A stretch of DNA of 64,000 nucleotides from Deltaproteobacteria bacterium (GCA_029261815.1 JAJDAQ010000070.1:21902-85901), one strand, 5' to 3'; counted from the first letter of the stretch, positions 1 through 7,517 are shown. A program made the numbers and translations. The notes: generated by a model not told the origin, from the sequence alone.

Positions 1-1338
1 CAGGGCGCGCGCGATCCGTACTACATCCTCGTCGTCATCTACATCTTCTACCCGTATTTCAGCAATACCGTGGTGGGGGACCCGATCGAGGGGCAGAGCC
101 TGCTCGGGTACACGAACGCGGCGGCCGGTTTTGCGCTCGCGCTCTTGGCCCCCGTGCTGGGTGCGGTGGCCGACAAGAACGGTCGGCGCAAGCCGTGGGT
201 GGTGGGGACGGTGCTCGTCATGGTCGCGGGTGCCCTCGCGCTCTGGGGCGTGCTGCCAGCGGGGGGAGGGCTCGGCATCCCGACGACGCTGGCATTGATC
301 ATCGCCATCAATATCGCGTTCACGATTTCCGAGGTCTTCCACAACGCCATGCTTCCCAGCATCGCGCCGCTGTCGCGGGTGGGGTCGGTTTCTGGGCTGG
401 CCTTCTCGATTGGCAACTTCGGCGGCCTCGGGCTGATGTTATTCGTTCTCTTTGCGTTCTCGCTTCCCGGGAACGAGCCCTGGGCCTTCCTGCCCGAGGC
501 GCCACTGTTCGGTCTCGATCAGGCGACCCACGAGCAGGACCGCATCGTCGGGCCGCTTGCCGCGGCCTGGATGCTGGTGTTCACCATCCCGCTGTTGCTA
601 TTCACGCCAGACGGTGTCGGGACAAGTCTCCCCGTGCGGGAAGCGGCGCGTCAGGGAATCCAGGACGTGCTCGCCACCTTCCGGCAGCTGAAGCACTACG
701 CCAATATCGCCCTCTACCTGCTCGCCCGCATGTTCATGATCGATGGCATGGTGGGCGTGATGACCTTCGGCGGCGTCTATGCCAGCGGAACCTTCGGCTG
801 GGGGTCGACCTCGCTCCTGATCTTCGGCCTGCTCACCAGCTTCTCGGCCATGATCGGTGCGTGGCTGGGGGGGCGCATCGACGACCGCTTCGGCTCCCAC
901 CGCACCCTCCAGTTCTCGATCGCGGCAAGCTCGGTCCTGCTGGTGGCGCTCGTCTCGTACCAGCCGAGCACGATCTTCTTCGGGGTCGCCGTTGGCACCG
1001 AACCGGTATGGAGCTTCCCCTACTTCCAGACGATCCCCGAACTCGCCTACCTGGTCACGAACCAGATCTTTGCGCTCTTCTTCGTGACGGGTCTGTCCTC
1101 CTCCCGGACCCTGATGGCACGGATTTCGCCCCCGGAGATGGCGACCCAGTTCTTCGGCCTCTTCGCACTCTCCGGCACGGTCACCGCGTTCCTGGCCCCG
1201 CTTCTGGTGGGCACCGTGACCTCGTTGATGAACAGCCAGCGCGCAGGCTTCGCCTCGCTGACCGTCCTGATGGTGATCGGTTTCGGCCTGCTGCTGTTCG
1301 TGGAAGAGCGGCAGTCGGTGGCGCACGATCGGGGCTGA
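1..1338 (+). CDS. MFS permease, Atg22/UMF1 type (5' end outside window)
   Basis: The reading frame is open from base 1, so the gene begins upstream of the window; 445 residues are visible. The protein is almost entirely hydrophobic helices with short basic loops, including a loop reading GAVADKNGRRKPW after an early pair of helices, which is the MFS loop 2-3 signature in the form seen in Atg22/UMF1 ('vacuole effluxer') permeases. The visible N-terminal stretch YFSNTVVGDP also fits that family. It should be an inner-membrane transporter; the substrate cannot be read from the sequence. The first ATG inside the window (position 70) is internal. The next gene is a tiny basic protein 153 nt downstream. 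Confidence 0.8.
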   Translation, partial: QGARDPYYILVVIYIFYPYFSNTVVGDPIEGQSLLGYTNAAAGFALALLAPVLGAVADKNGRRKPWVVGTVLVMVAGALALWGVLPAGGGLGIPTTLALIIAINIAFTISEVFHNAMLPSIAPLSRVGSVSGLAFSIGNFGGLGLMLFVLFAFSLPGNEPWAFLPEAPLFGLDQATHEQDRIVGPLAAAWMLVFTIPLLLFTPDGVGTSLPVREAARQGIQDVLATFRQLKHYANIALYLLARMFMIDGMVGVMTFGGVYASGTFGWGSTSLLIFGLLTSFSAMIGAWLGGRIDDRFGSHRTLQFSIAASSVLLVALVSYQPSTIFFGVAVGTEPVWSFPYFQTIPELAYLVTNQIFALFFVTGLSSSRTLMARISPPEMATQFFGLFALSGTVTAFLAPLLVGTVTSLMNSQRAGFASLTVLMVIGFGLLLFVEERQSVAHDRG

Positions 1339-1490
1339 GGACCTCGGCGAGCGCCATGTGCGCGGACGGTGGTCGCGAAGAAGGAGCGCGCGACCCGATT
1401 GACGAGTCGGACCTCTCGTAGCACCCCAGGCTGGGCAGCTCGATCGAATCATGTCTACATACTCGGCCAATTGCAGGGTACTCTTGGTCC

Positions 1491-1592
1491 ATGGCAAAAA
1501 GTCAGGACAAGAAGCCTCAGGCAAAGACGAACAAGCCCAAGCTCACGCCGAAGGAAAAGAAGGCCAAGAAGCAGGCCAAGAAGGGCAAATAG
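1491..1592 (+). CDS. 33-residue lysine-rich basic protein
   Basis: ATG at 1491 to TAG at 1592 encodes 33 residues, nearly half of them lysine, arranged as MAKSQDKK followed by repeats of the type LTPKEKKAKK and ending AKKGK. Such composition is typical of short nucleic-acid-binding or ribosome-associated tails, but I do not recognise a named family. It is followed by about 140 nt without a convincing gene. The clean composition bias and complete start-stop frame argue that it is real; no function is claimed. Confidence 0.5.
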   Translation: MAKSQDKKPQAKTNKPKLTPKEKKAKKQAKKGK

Positions 1593-1730
1593 GGGCTCGG
1601 TTCGCGGCCCCCTACCCATTACGTCGATGGCTTCGCGGAAGTCGGAAGCGGCTGGCGCTACGCGGGACGTATCATGTCCCGGCGCGGGGGCCTGCCCGTC
1701 TAGCAGCTCGCTCCGGGGCCGGGGTCGCGC

Positions 1731-2180
1731 TCACTGCGCGGCGTCGTACCAGATTGCCGATGTGATTGCGCGCTCCTGGAGGCTGGTTGGCTCGGGAGCT
1801 GGGACGCCTAACACGGCGGCGTCGTAGGTGGACCAGCGGGGTGTCGGAATTTCGAGCACCCTCGCGTAGTAGAACGCCTGGGCTTCGGGATCGAACTCAG
1901 GGTCCTGCCAGTGGGCACGCAATTCGGGCGCACCGATCGCGTTGGCCCATGAGGCAGTCTCGACGTCAACCGTGCTTCCCACAGGCGGGAGTCGATGCGA
2001 TACGAGATCCACCGTGCGACCACCGGACGCGGCGACGTCGGAGATGCGCTCGTGGCTCTGGTCGTCCGGATCGATCCACGCCTTGATGATCTGGATTCGG
2101 TCCAGGTGGGCGCCTTTCGGATCCATCAGCGCCCAGACGGCCAGCTCCGGTGACTGGCCGGCGGGACGGGGAGTGGACCA
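1731..2180 (-). pseudogene. C-terminal remnant of a DUF3604 protein
   Basis: The minus-strand frame encodes about 150 residues that match the C-terminal end of DUF3604 proteins: an LDRIQIIKAW motif, a VGSTVDVETASWANAIGAPEL segment and the terminal FYYARVLEIPTPRWSTYDA motif. The family is normally about 600 residues or more. The homology continues upstream of the first ATG (2126) as SPELAVWALMDP and is then cut by an in-frame stop at 2181-2183. Only the last quarter of the gene survives, close to the integrative-element boundary, so it is read as a truncated remnant and not as a functional gene. Confidence 0.65.
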
Positions 2181-2182
2181 TC

Positions 2183-2407
2183 ATGTGGGCCGTCAGCGGC
2201 GAAGCCGACCTCGAATCGATGGAGTACGGTGCGGCTTACGAGGGTCTCGTCGTGGAAATCGAAGCGGAAGCGTTGACGTCGAAAGCCAGCTATCGCGTGT
2301 CGGCGAAGGAACTCGAGTGGCCGAATCCGATCGGCTACTCGTCGGCACGATTCGACGTCGACGAGCGCGGTGCCGTCCATCACTTGGTGGGAGACGTGGC
2401 GCCATGA
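2183..2407 (+). CDS. short acidic protein of unknown function
   Basis: An ATG at 2183 (or GTG at 2150) opens a frame of 74 (85) residues rich in E, A and V, reading EYGAAYEGLVVEIEAEAL and ending in LVGDVAP. I do not recognise a family. It starts where the DUF3604 remnant breaks off and ends about 40 nt before tRNA-like scar sequences, so it could be a fragment of a larger gene left by rearrangement. Confidence 0.3.
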   Translation: MWAVSGEADLESMEYGAAYEGLVVEIEAEALTSKASYRVSAKELEWPNPIGYSSARFDVDERGAVHHLVGDVAP

Positions 2408-2447
2408 TCCGTCCACGGTCCTTTCTGGGGTTCCCCTGACGCCGCAG

Positions 2448-2470
2448 GCAGGACTCGAACCTGCGACCCG
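2448..2470 (-). repeat. tRNA T-arm scar identical to tRNA-Arg
   Basis: These 23 bases are identical to 15435-15457 inside the tRNA-Arg gene, covering the variable loop and T arm. The flanking bases differ: the acceptor-like sequence next to it would be CTGCGGC, and no CCA follows. It lies outside the element boundary proposed at 2530-2541. It looks like a second tRNA 3'-end scar, for example from an older integration. Confidence 0.6.
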
Positions 2471-2496
2471 GCCTCGCATCACGCGGCCAAGAGATT

Positions 2497-2541
2497 TGGT
2501 ACCCCGACCAGGACTCGAACCTGGGACTTGCTGCTTAGAAG
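2497..2541 (-). repeat. displaced 3' half of tRNA-Arg (attR)
   Basis: On the minus strand these 45 nt align without gaps to the last 45 nt of the tRNA-Arg at 15424-15500: anticodon loop CTTCTAA, 3' anticodon stem, variable loop, T arm CCAGG-TTCGAGT-CCTGG, acceptor 3' strand and an encoded CCA (39 of 45 identical by my count). The 5' half is absent. The first 12 bases (2530-2541) are identical to 15457-15468 and are the likely recombination core. This is the normal product of tyrosine-integrase insertion into the 3' half of a tRNA gene. Confidence 0.8.
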
Positions 2542-2560
2542 ATCCCGACGACCCTGAGCA

Positions 2561-2656
2561 ATGACGCCTACTTACAGCTCCGGACTTGCAAGGGACTGCA
2601 TGGGACGGCACACAGCGGCACAGGCGACGGCACCCGGCCCTATCCGGCCCCTCGGG
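2561..2656 (+). repeat. imperfect ~95-bp repeat, copy A
   Basis: This stretch, just inside the attR core, resembles 9279-9372. Shared blocks in the same order include ATGACG, TACTT-CAGCT, GACTGCA and CCCTAT-CGGCCCCT, with small indels. No gene is visible between the att core and the start at 2776, so the whole 2542-2775 stretch looks non-coding and may hold integrase arm sites or an end sequence of the element. Confidence 0.5.
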
Positions 2657-2775
2657 CCGCGATCCCCTGTCGTCCAGGCGACAGATCCGCCTTCGTACTG
2701 ATTCCTCCGCCTTTTGGGGTCAATCGGATCGTCTTAGGATACCACCGGAGCCCATCACGCTTCGGAGGAGGCAAC

Positions 2776-3153
2776 ATGTACGTGTTTGACTATCTGGACC
2801 GCGCGGCCGGGAATCCGACGAAGCGGGAACTGGTGCCCGAAATCAACGCCATCGTCGGGATAGATATCCTGAGCCGCGACGGCGGCGACGAGGCGATCGA
2901 GGCGAAGGCGGACGCCGCCGCAGATGCTCTCGCGATAGCGTGCGGCCGGCTACAGAACCGCCTCCAACTTCGCGCACTCCTGGCTTCCGGACTGCTTGGT
3001 CTAGCGGTCTGGCCGCTCGGCTGGCTCAGTTCCGTCGCCGCGGCTGCGGGCGCCCTGCTCATCACCCACGTGATCGTGAAGACATCCGACATCGACCGCG
3101 CCCTGCTAGCGGGAGTTCTTTCCATTCAGCACGTGGGCTCCGATCGCGCGTAG
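2776..3153 (+). CDS. hypothetical membrane protein, 125 aa
   Basis: ATG at 2776 has an excellent ribosome-binding site (GGAGGAGG, 2763-2770). The first 65 residues are soluble and acidic (AIEAKADAAADALAIA). They are followed by a hydrophobic segment of about 40 residues from around residue 72 (LLASGLLGLAVWPLGW, then VAAAAGALLITHVIV), long enough for two membrane helices. No family recognised. It is the first gene of the element and reads inward from attR, ahead of a decayed DUF4238-like gene. Confidence 0.6.
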   Translation: MYVFDYLDRAAGNPTKRELVPEINAIVGIDILSRDGGDEAIEAKADAAADALAIACGRLQNRLQLRALLASGLLGLAVWPLGWLSSVAAAAGALLITHVIVKTSDIDRALLAGVLSIQHVGSDRA

Positions 3154-3180
3154 CACCCCGACGCCCGCCCTACGGAGTGC

Positions 3181-3937
3181 ATGGAAACGCACCCATGCGT
3201 GCGAACCGGGCCGCGGCGCGCCGCGGTACGCAGAGCCGCGTCTCATTTCGGCGACGCGTTCGCCCGGTCTATCGTCGAAGACGAGACGCGCTTCGAGGAG
3301 GCAGTCCGCAGGGCCCGGGACGCAGGCTTGACGCTGGAGGATCTCGATCGCCACGCGTTGTTGCGCGCACTCGATGCCGGCGAGATCAACATCGAGTTGA
3401 CGAAAAACATGTACGTGGCCCAAATGGTCGATACTTGGCGCATCATCTTCGACGCGTTTCGCCAGCGTGAATGGTCGGTTCTACAGGCGCAGCGCTCAGG
3501 CCTTCTCATTACCTCCGACGACCCCGTGTCGATCTACCGCAGCCCAGAAGACCAGCCGACCGGGGGAGATCTACAAGGACCCGATTGCCGACCCTGGCAC
3601 AGGGATTCTGATGCCAGTCGGCCCGCGGGCGGCGATCATCTCAGACCCGAACTTCGGCCCCGAGTTCGTCAAGGCCGACGAACGAGATGTCGCAAGCGCG
3701 AACACCGCAACTGCCCTTCCGAACTCGCAGACAATATTCGCGGGCATGAAAACACTCAAGTGGGTAGACCAGGTGACGGGAGAACTTCGAGATCCCGAGG
3801 CGCTGCTTGCGGTTCACAACGATCTTCAAGAGCAAGGCGGCTGGATCGACGACGTGTACTGGTCTCGCCGAGCCGCAGGAATCGTAGGCGCCCGCGGAGG
3901 TCAACCTCGCCAGGACGATGGCGGGACCTCGAACTAG
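3181..3937 (+). pseudogene. frameshifted, 5'-truncated DUF4238-like gene
   Basis: The first frame (from 3181) contains FARSIVEDETRFEEAV...TKNMYVAQMVDTWRIIFDAF...W-VLQAQRSGLLITSDDPVSIYRSPE, which fits the middle of DUF4238 proteins (helical region, then the 'ITSDNPV' core). Near 3560 the coding signal jumps to the +1 frame, which continues EIYKDPIADPGTGILMPVGPRAAIISDP and later NTATALPNSQTIFAG to a stop at 3937. The usual N-terminal 'HYVPRFYLR'-type region is missing. Both defects suggest a decayed gene, although an indel error in the assembly could explain the frameshift. The family has no firmly known function. Confidence 0.6.
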
Positions 3938-3978
3938 CAACCGCCGACTCGGGACCTGGCTGATATGGTGGAGACGGA

Positions 3979-4113
3979 ATGGCCGTGAAATTCGCGGATT
4001 GGTTCGAGGCCTTCACGCACACTTGGGTGCTCCAGGGGCAGCAATCGGTTTGGCAGCGGGCGCGCGAGTCCCGATTCGCCGCTCGTTGCTGCTTTCCGCT
4101 CAATGGCCTTTAG
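3979..4113 (+). CDS. possible 44-residue protein
   Basis: ATG at 3979 is preceded by GGAG at 3970-3973 (5-nt spacing) and runs to TAG at 4113. It encodes MAVKFADWFEAFTHTWVL followed by a Q/R/A-rich half. No family recognised. It overlaps the last 4 nt of the convergent gene at 4110-4844. Only the ribosome-binding site supports it. Confidence 0.25.
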   Translation: MAVKFADWFEAFTHTWVLQGQQSVWQRARESRFAARCCFPLNGL

Positions 4114-4844
4114 GGTTGCTGTCCATGAAATGTCCGATCTAGCACTCGGATCCTTGCCCCGACCCCGTCTGCGAGCACCTCCGCGTCCCCATCATTGGTT
4201 CGCACACTAAGATTGGCTCCATCTTCTCCCGCGCTAAGAGAGGCAACGGGAAGCTCCCGGTTGCCGTACCAAGCAGCGATCGATGAACCGCCATCTGGGT
4301 GTGCCGACATCTGGATGGCTTCTCCCCGGCCACCTATCAACCATTGGGTGGCCCCGAGTGTGTTGTTGACCTTGAACCAAACGCTATGAGCATCACCGCC
4401 CCGAAGTACCATCTCCGAAGTCCCGGAGTCACTCTCAACCGAGAAGGTTTTTCGTTCGCGTTCGGACATAACAATATACCCGCCGCCGATCTCGACATGC
4501 TGCTCGAAGTGTTTGGCCGAGAGTTGAACTCGACCACCGAGAAACTTGTTTGTGCTCAGCGTCAAGCCGGCGTCCCCGGTTCTTCCCAGCATTTCCAGGA
4601 GGGGGTTCCCTTCCGCATCGATCGCAAGCCGAATCCTCTCGTTTCCATCGGCGTCAACGATGCTGAGAGATCGTTCAGCGACGCCTTCAGGGAGCCCAGA
4701 AATGAGGACCGAGCCTGCGAGCGCTGCCGAGGCGAGGGAAAGCAGGAACGCGATCGACGCGATGGTCCGGGCGCTTCGCGCCGACAACCGGAGTTCTTCA
4801 ATAGACAGTTCAATCGATGTCATTTCGTTAGTTTTGCTCGGCAT
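4110..4844 (-). CDS. membrane-anchored surface protein, unknown
   Basis: The start is probably ATG 4844 (MPSKTNEMTS) or the in-frame ATG at 4823; the frame is open far upstream but composition there is non-coding. The 244-residue product has a short cytoplasmic helix, one transmembrane segment at about residues 28-50 (TIASIAFLLSLASAALAGSV), then a beta-rich exported domain. That domain carries short repeated strands such as LSIVDADGNERIRLAIDAEGNPLLEML and a G-rich end. This composition resembles phage-encoded or cell-surface beta-structured proteins, but I recognise no family. Its codon use looks less GC-rich than the chromosomal genes, in line with foreign origin. Confidence 0.6.
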   Translation of the reverse strand: MPSKTNEMTSIELSIEELRLSARSARTIASIAFLLSLASAALAGSVLISGLPEGVAERSLSIVDADGNERIRLAIDAEGNPLLEMLGRTGDAGLTLSTNKFLGGRVQLSAKHFEQHVEIGGGYIVMSERERKTFSVESDSGTSEMVLRGGDAHSVWFKVNNTLGATQWLIGGRGEAIQMSAHPDGGSSIAAWYGNRELPVASLSAGEDGANLSVRTNDGDAEVLADGVGARIRVLDRTFHGQQP

Positions 4845-4921
4845 TGGGATTCGCCTTCTCGGCTTGGGCTGGGAAATCAACGGGCGCACGCACATTCGAA
4901 CCCGCCGCGCCATTTCCATAG

Positions 4922-4927
4922 TAGAAT
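4922..4927 (+). promoter_or_regulatory. -10 hexamer TAGAAT, leaderless start
   Basis: TAGAAT ends 9 nt before the ATG at 4937 and there is no Shine-Dalgarno sequence between them. Transcription would start at or next to the start codon. The same arrangement is seen at 22423, 38417, 39220 and 55861. Confidence 0.45.
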
Positions 4928-4936
4928 GAAGTTCGT

Positions 4937-5311
4937 ATGGCTGGACGCCCCAAAGGACTCCCGAAGACCGGTGGCCGCAAGGCTGGTACCCCGAACCGCA
5001 TGACCCGCGAGGTGCGCGAGGCCATCTTGCGCGCGTTCGAGAAGGTCGGCGGTGAGGACTACCTCGTGCGGGTGGCGCGAAACGATCCGAAGACGTTCTG
5101 CACGCTGCTTGGGAAGCTGGTGCCCGCCGAGGTGCGGGCCGCGGTCGAACCGGACCGGCCTGTCGTCGCGATCCGGGGCGCCGGCGCTGGTCGATTACGG
5201 AGCTACCGATACCGAGTCCGAAGCCACATCTGCGGTAATCGTGATTGGGGTTCGATCGCCTTCGTTCGAGACGGAGTCGCGGGAGAGCACCGGAACGCAT
5301 ACGCCCCCTGA
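4937..5311 (+). CDS. small 'GRPKG' mobile-element protein, copy 1
   Basis: The first 80 residues (MAGRPKGLPKTGGRKAGTPN, then REVREAILRAFEKVGGEDYLVRVARNDPKTFCTLLGKLVPAEV) are closely similar to the protein at 7239-7517. The basic 'GRPKG...GGRK-GTPN' start followed by a helical '...DPKTFCTLLGKLLPAEV' segment is common in phage proteins encoded near terminases. Whether it binds DNA is inference. The last 45 residues (from about residue 82) do not match the paralogue and lie antisense to the end of the RES gene, so the original C-terminus was probably replaced when the adjacent segment arrived. Confidence 0.6.
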   Translation: MAGRPKGLPKTGGRKAGTPNRMTREVREAILRAFEKVGGEDYLVRVARNDPKTFCTLLGKLVPAEVRAAVEPDRPVVAIRGAGAGRLRSYRYRVRSHICGNRDWGSIAFVRDGVAGEHRNAYAP

Positions 5312-5848
5312 GCGCCGGGCAGACGGCACCCGTAGCGCGTCGAGTCCATCGTCCTTCGCTTCCCGGCCCAGCCGCTGGCACGTCGGGTAGCTGTCTTCGG
5401 TGCGGGCCGTCAACTCGGGCCAAGTTCCAGTGAACGGAGTGAGGTCTTTTCCGTCGCCCTCCAGATCGAACCGCAGCAGCCACTTGTGCAGGGTCCACGT
5501 CGTCCCACGTTCCTGCGCGCGCCTTAGAACGAATGATGAAGCCTCGATCTTCGCCGTCTCTTCGTCTTCAGCGGAGTAGAGAACTCCGAAGGAACCGTCC
5601 GAGTACCGGCCGCTTCCGAAGGGAAAGTCTCCCGACCGACGGCGTCGAAAAGGATCGTCGAGGGGAGCGTCCGGCCGAACTTCTGGGACCCGGGCTGCAG
5701 GAAGAGCCCCAAGCACAGCGGACGCTTCGCGAGCTGAAAGCCCCATGTCCTTTTCCAGCGTTCGCCGCGCGCTATAGAGCGTAGCCACCCGGTACAGACG
5801 CCCCGCGAGCCGCTCGACATCGAGCGATGCTAGAGATCCAGTTCCCAC
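5195..5848 (-). CDS. RES-domain toxin (NAD+-targeting type)
   Basis: This 217-residue protein contains a RES domain: an N-terminal LYRVATL strand, FGSGRYSDGSFGVLYSAEDEETAKIEAS around residues 78-104, and a C-terminal helical/strand region. The Arg, Tyr and Glu expected in RES active sites are visible as GRY, LYS and KIEA. Characterised RES toxins degrade NAD+ and are paired with Xre/MbcA/ParS antitoxins; the upstream overlapping gene is of that type. It is the last gene of a three-gene operon (7120 to 5195), overlapping the antitoxin gene by 19 nt. The C-terminal 60 residues are unusually long and acidic. Confidence 0.7.
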   Translation of the reverse strand: MGTGSLASLDVERLAGRLYRVATLYSARRTLEKDMGLSAREASAVLGALPAARVPEVRPDAPLDDPFRRRRSGDFPFGSGRYSDGSFGVLYSAEDEETAKIEASSFVLRRAQERGTTWTLHKWLLRFDLEGDGKDLTPFTGTWPELTARTEDSYPTCQRLGREAKDDGLDALRVPSARRSGGVCVPVLSRDSVSNEGDRTPITITADVASDSVSVAP

Positions 5849-6414
5849 CTGAGAAAGTCCCGTGCGATGAGCAGGTGCTCAAAAGATCCTTCCGTCATGA
5901 CATCGAGGGGCGACTTGTTATTCAACCTTGATGTCCGCCCACGCAGCCAAGCGCGCTCAGCGTCGATGTCCATGAACGACGCGTTCAGAATGCTTCGCAC
6001 GTCAAGCAGGTACGCGACCCGGTCCTGCCTGTCCCGGTCCGCAATACCCAGCGCGCCGCTGACCAAGGCATGCAGATACGCGACGTTGCTGTCATCGATG
6101 CCGAGCAGGCGGCACTCTTCGACCGGCGTGGTCTGCCAAAGCTCGAAGAGCTGGCGCAGAAACTTCGCGATGCTCTCGGTTGCTGGACTCGCCGCGGCCT
6201 TTACAGCGTCCCTTAGCCCGTGCGGTGGTCGTTCCGGCGACCACGACACGTCGCGAAGGCCAGACCTCGCGAAGTTTGGCCTGGATTCGGCTGGCTGCAG
6301 GATTCGGACCGCGTGCCTCGCGATCACATGAGACGGAGCCGTTTCGAGCGAGTCTTGGCGTCCGCCTTCGACAAGCACCATGTTGCCGTTCGATCGGACT
6401 TCCCCGTCACGCAT
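5830..6414 (-). CDS. Xre/MbcA/ParS-type antitoxin
   Basis: ATG 6414 gives 194 residues and overlaps the upstream gene's stop by 8 nt. The C-terminal 60 residues (RAWLRGRTSRLNNKSPLDVM, then TEGSFEHLLIARDFLRW) match the MbcA/ParS/Xre toxin-binding domain: a WL/N/SPLD-type motif and a final helix ending near the stop. The middle (residues 85-110, FLRQLFELWQTTPVEECRLLGI) fits the degenerate Xre helix-turn-helix found in these antitoxins. Its gene directly precedes the RES toxin, as expected. It would neutralise the toxin and probably repress its own operon. The N-terminal 80 residues are extra compared with usual 130-160-residue antitoxins and are unrecognised. Confidence 0.7.
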   Translation of the reverse strand: MRDGEVRSNGNMVLVEGGRQDSLETAPSHVIARHAVRILQPAESRPNFARSGLRDVSWSPERPPHGLRDAVKAAASPATESIAKFLRQLFELWQTTPVEECRLLGIDDSNVAYLHALVSGALGIADRDRQDRVAYLLDVRSILNASFMDIDAERAWLRGRTSRLNNKSPLDVMTEGSFEHLLIARDFLRWELDL

Positions 6415-7120
6415 CGGTGTCAGCCTCAAAATCGATGCCGAGTGACGCGAGCTGCTCGGTCGCTCGACGAGCCGCGTCGTCGAGGATTTCGGCTGGGCCG
6501 AGCGATGCGTCGGCATACCTCGTTCGGTGCAGGACAAACAATTGGGCGTCCGAGATCGCGGCCTGTTCCAGGAGAAGACGTGATGTCCACCCTTCGTCGT
6601 GATTCGACAGCCGGAGTTCCGCACTGAAGTCGGAGCGTGCCCCCGCGGGGACCGCGTCCCGCATGCTCTGGCTCACCAGTGACCGCAGGAACTCCGGCGT
6701 CTCGAAGTCCCCATCGGTCTTGAGGTAAGCGTGGTGTGTCACGGTCCGGGCCTCGATAAGTTCGAGCGGCACGAACTCACGGATCGCAGGATCGAGTAGC
6801 TGGGCGAAGCTCCTCACGATCTCGAAATCGGAGGCGGATCGAATGTTGTTCGCGGAAACAATGCACTGCTCGGGTGTGATCTCGACCTGACCGGAACCGG
6901 CGAATGCACTGACGACAAGCCTGATGTCGGCCAGTGAGTCCACGTTACCCCCACCCACACGGAAGTCGCTCGCGTTCAAGACGAACGTCGGTGTTACGGC
7001 GTCGTGGATCGCCCGCAGGATTTCAAGCCGGTTCTCTGCAACGCCGAATACCGTTCCGGAGAAAGCATCTTCGATCGTAAGGTTTGCGCGCTCTAGCCCG
7101 AACTTCACTGACTGCCTCAT
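6407..7120 (-). CDS. unknown first gene of the RES/Xre operon
   Basis: The 237-residue protein is encoded first in the toxin-antitoxin operon, and its stop overlaps the antitoxin start by 8 nt. It is a soluble alpha/beta protein without signal peptide or membrane segments (MRQSVKFGLERANLTIEDAF at the start; FEIVRSFAQLLDPAIREFVPLELIEAR in the middle). The pattern of a long central strand-rich region with a late helix is loosely like TIGR04255-type proteins, but that is a weak impression. Ordinary RES/Xre systems have two genes, so a tightly coupled third gene suggests a regulator, sensor or trigger for the toxin. Start ATG 7120. Confidence 0.6.
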   Translation of the reverse strand: MRQSVKFGLERANLTIEDAFSGTVFGVAENRLEILRAIHDAVTPTFVLNASDFRVGGGNVDSLADIRLVVSAFAGSGQVEITPEQCIVSANNIRSASDFEIVRSFAQLLDPAIREFVPLELIEARTVTHHAYLKTDGDFETPEFLRSLVSQSMRDAVPAGARSDFSAELRLSNHDEGWTSRLLLEQAAISDAQLFVLHRTRYADASLGPAEILDDAARRATEQLASLGIDFEADTDA

Positions 7121-7238
7121 GTCTCACAGTAGCGCTGATCTGGCGATCTACGCCCCACGGTACGGCAGGAGCCCAACGACAAATGTTTTCAGGTTGAGGC
7201 GGGGATGCGCGCCCTATCGAAAGTGGAATCATCTAGAG

Positions 7239-7517
7239 ATGCCGCGCCCGAAGGGACTACCGAAGACCGGCGGCCGAAAGGCTGGCACCCCGAACCGCGT
7301 GACTCGCGAGGTGCGGGAAGCCATCCTGCGCGCCTTCGATCGGGTCGGGGGCGAGGACTACCTGGTCGAAGTTGCCCGCCACGACCCGAAGACGTTCTGC
7401 ACACTGCTCGGGAAGCTGCTGCCCGCCGAGGTGCGGACGCGGCCTGATTCCGATCGCCCGGCCGTTGTGATCCGGGACTTCACCGGCCGGCGCCCCCAGC
7501 AGCGAGGCCGGGGATGA
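7239..7517 (+). CDS. small 'GRPKG'-type mobile-element protein, copy 2
   Basis: ATG 7239 encodes 92 residues (MPRPKGLPKTGGRKAGTPNR...), about three-quarters identical to the first 80 residues of the 4937 gene and in the same orientation. The C-terminus (VVIRDFTGRRPQQRGRG) is basic and complete, so this is the better-preserved copy. The two copies bracket the divergent RES/Xre operon. Its stop overlaps the next start by 4 nt (ATGA at 7514), so it begins an operon of cargo genes. The family recurs in phages and islands; function unproven. Confidence 0.6.
   Translation: MPRPKGLPKTGGRKAGTPNRVTREVREAILRAFDRVGGEDYLVEVARHDPKTFCTLLGKLLPAEVRTRPDSDRPAVVIRDFTGRRPQQRGRG

Noticed and set aside
598..1524. 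308-codon minus-strand frame opposite the MFS gene
   Set aside because: Shadow frame with Arg/Gln/Glu-rich low-complexity translation; the plus-strand MFS frame is clearly coding.
2440..2500. Second complete tRNA or tmRNA at the left boundary
   Set aside because: A T arm and part of an acceptor strand are present, but no 5' half and no canonical anticodon loop can be folded, so only a scar is reported.
2370..2564. 64-residue frame reading AGLEPATR...RPGLEPGTCCLEDPDDPEQ
   Set aside because: It is the antisense translation of tRNA 3'-end scars (a well-known artefact); only its stop codon matters, as the possible end of the integrase in the circular form.
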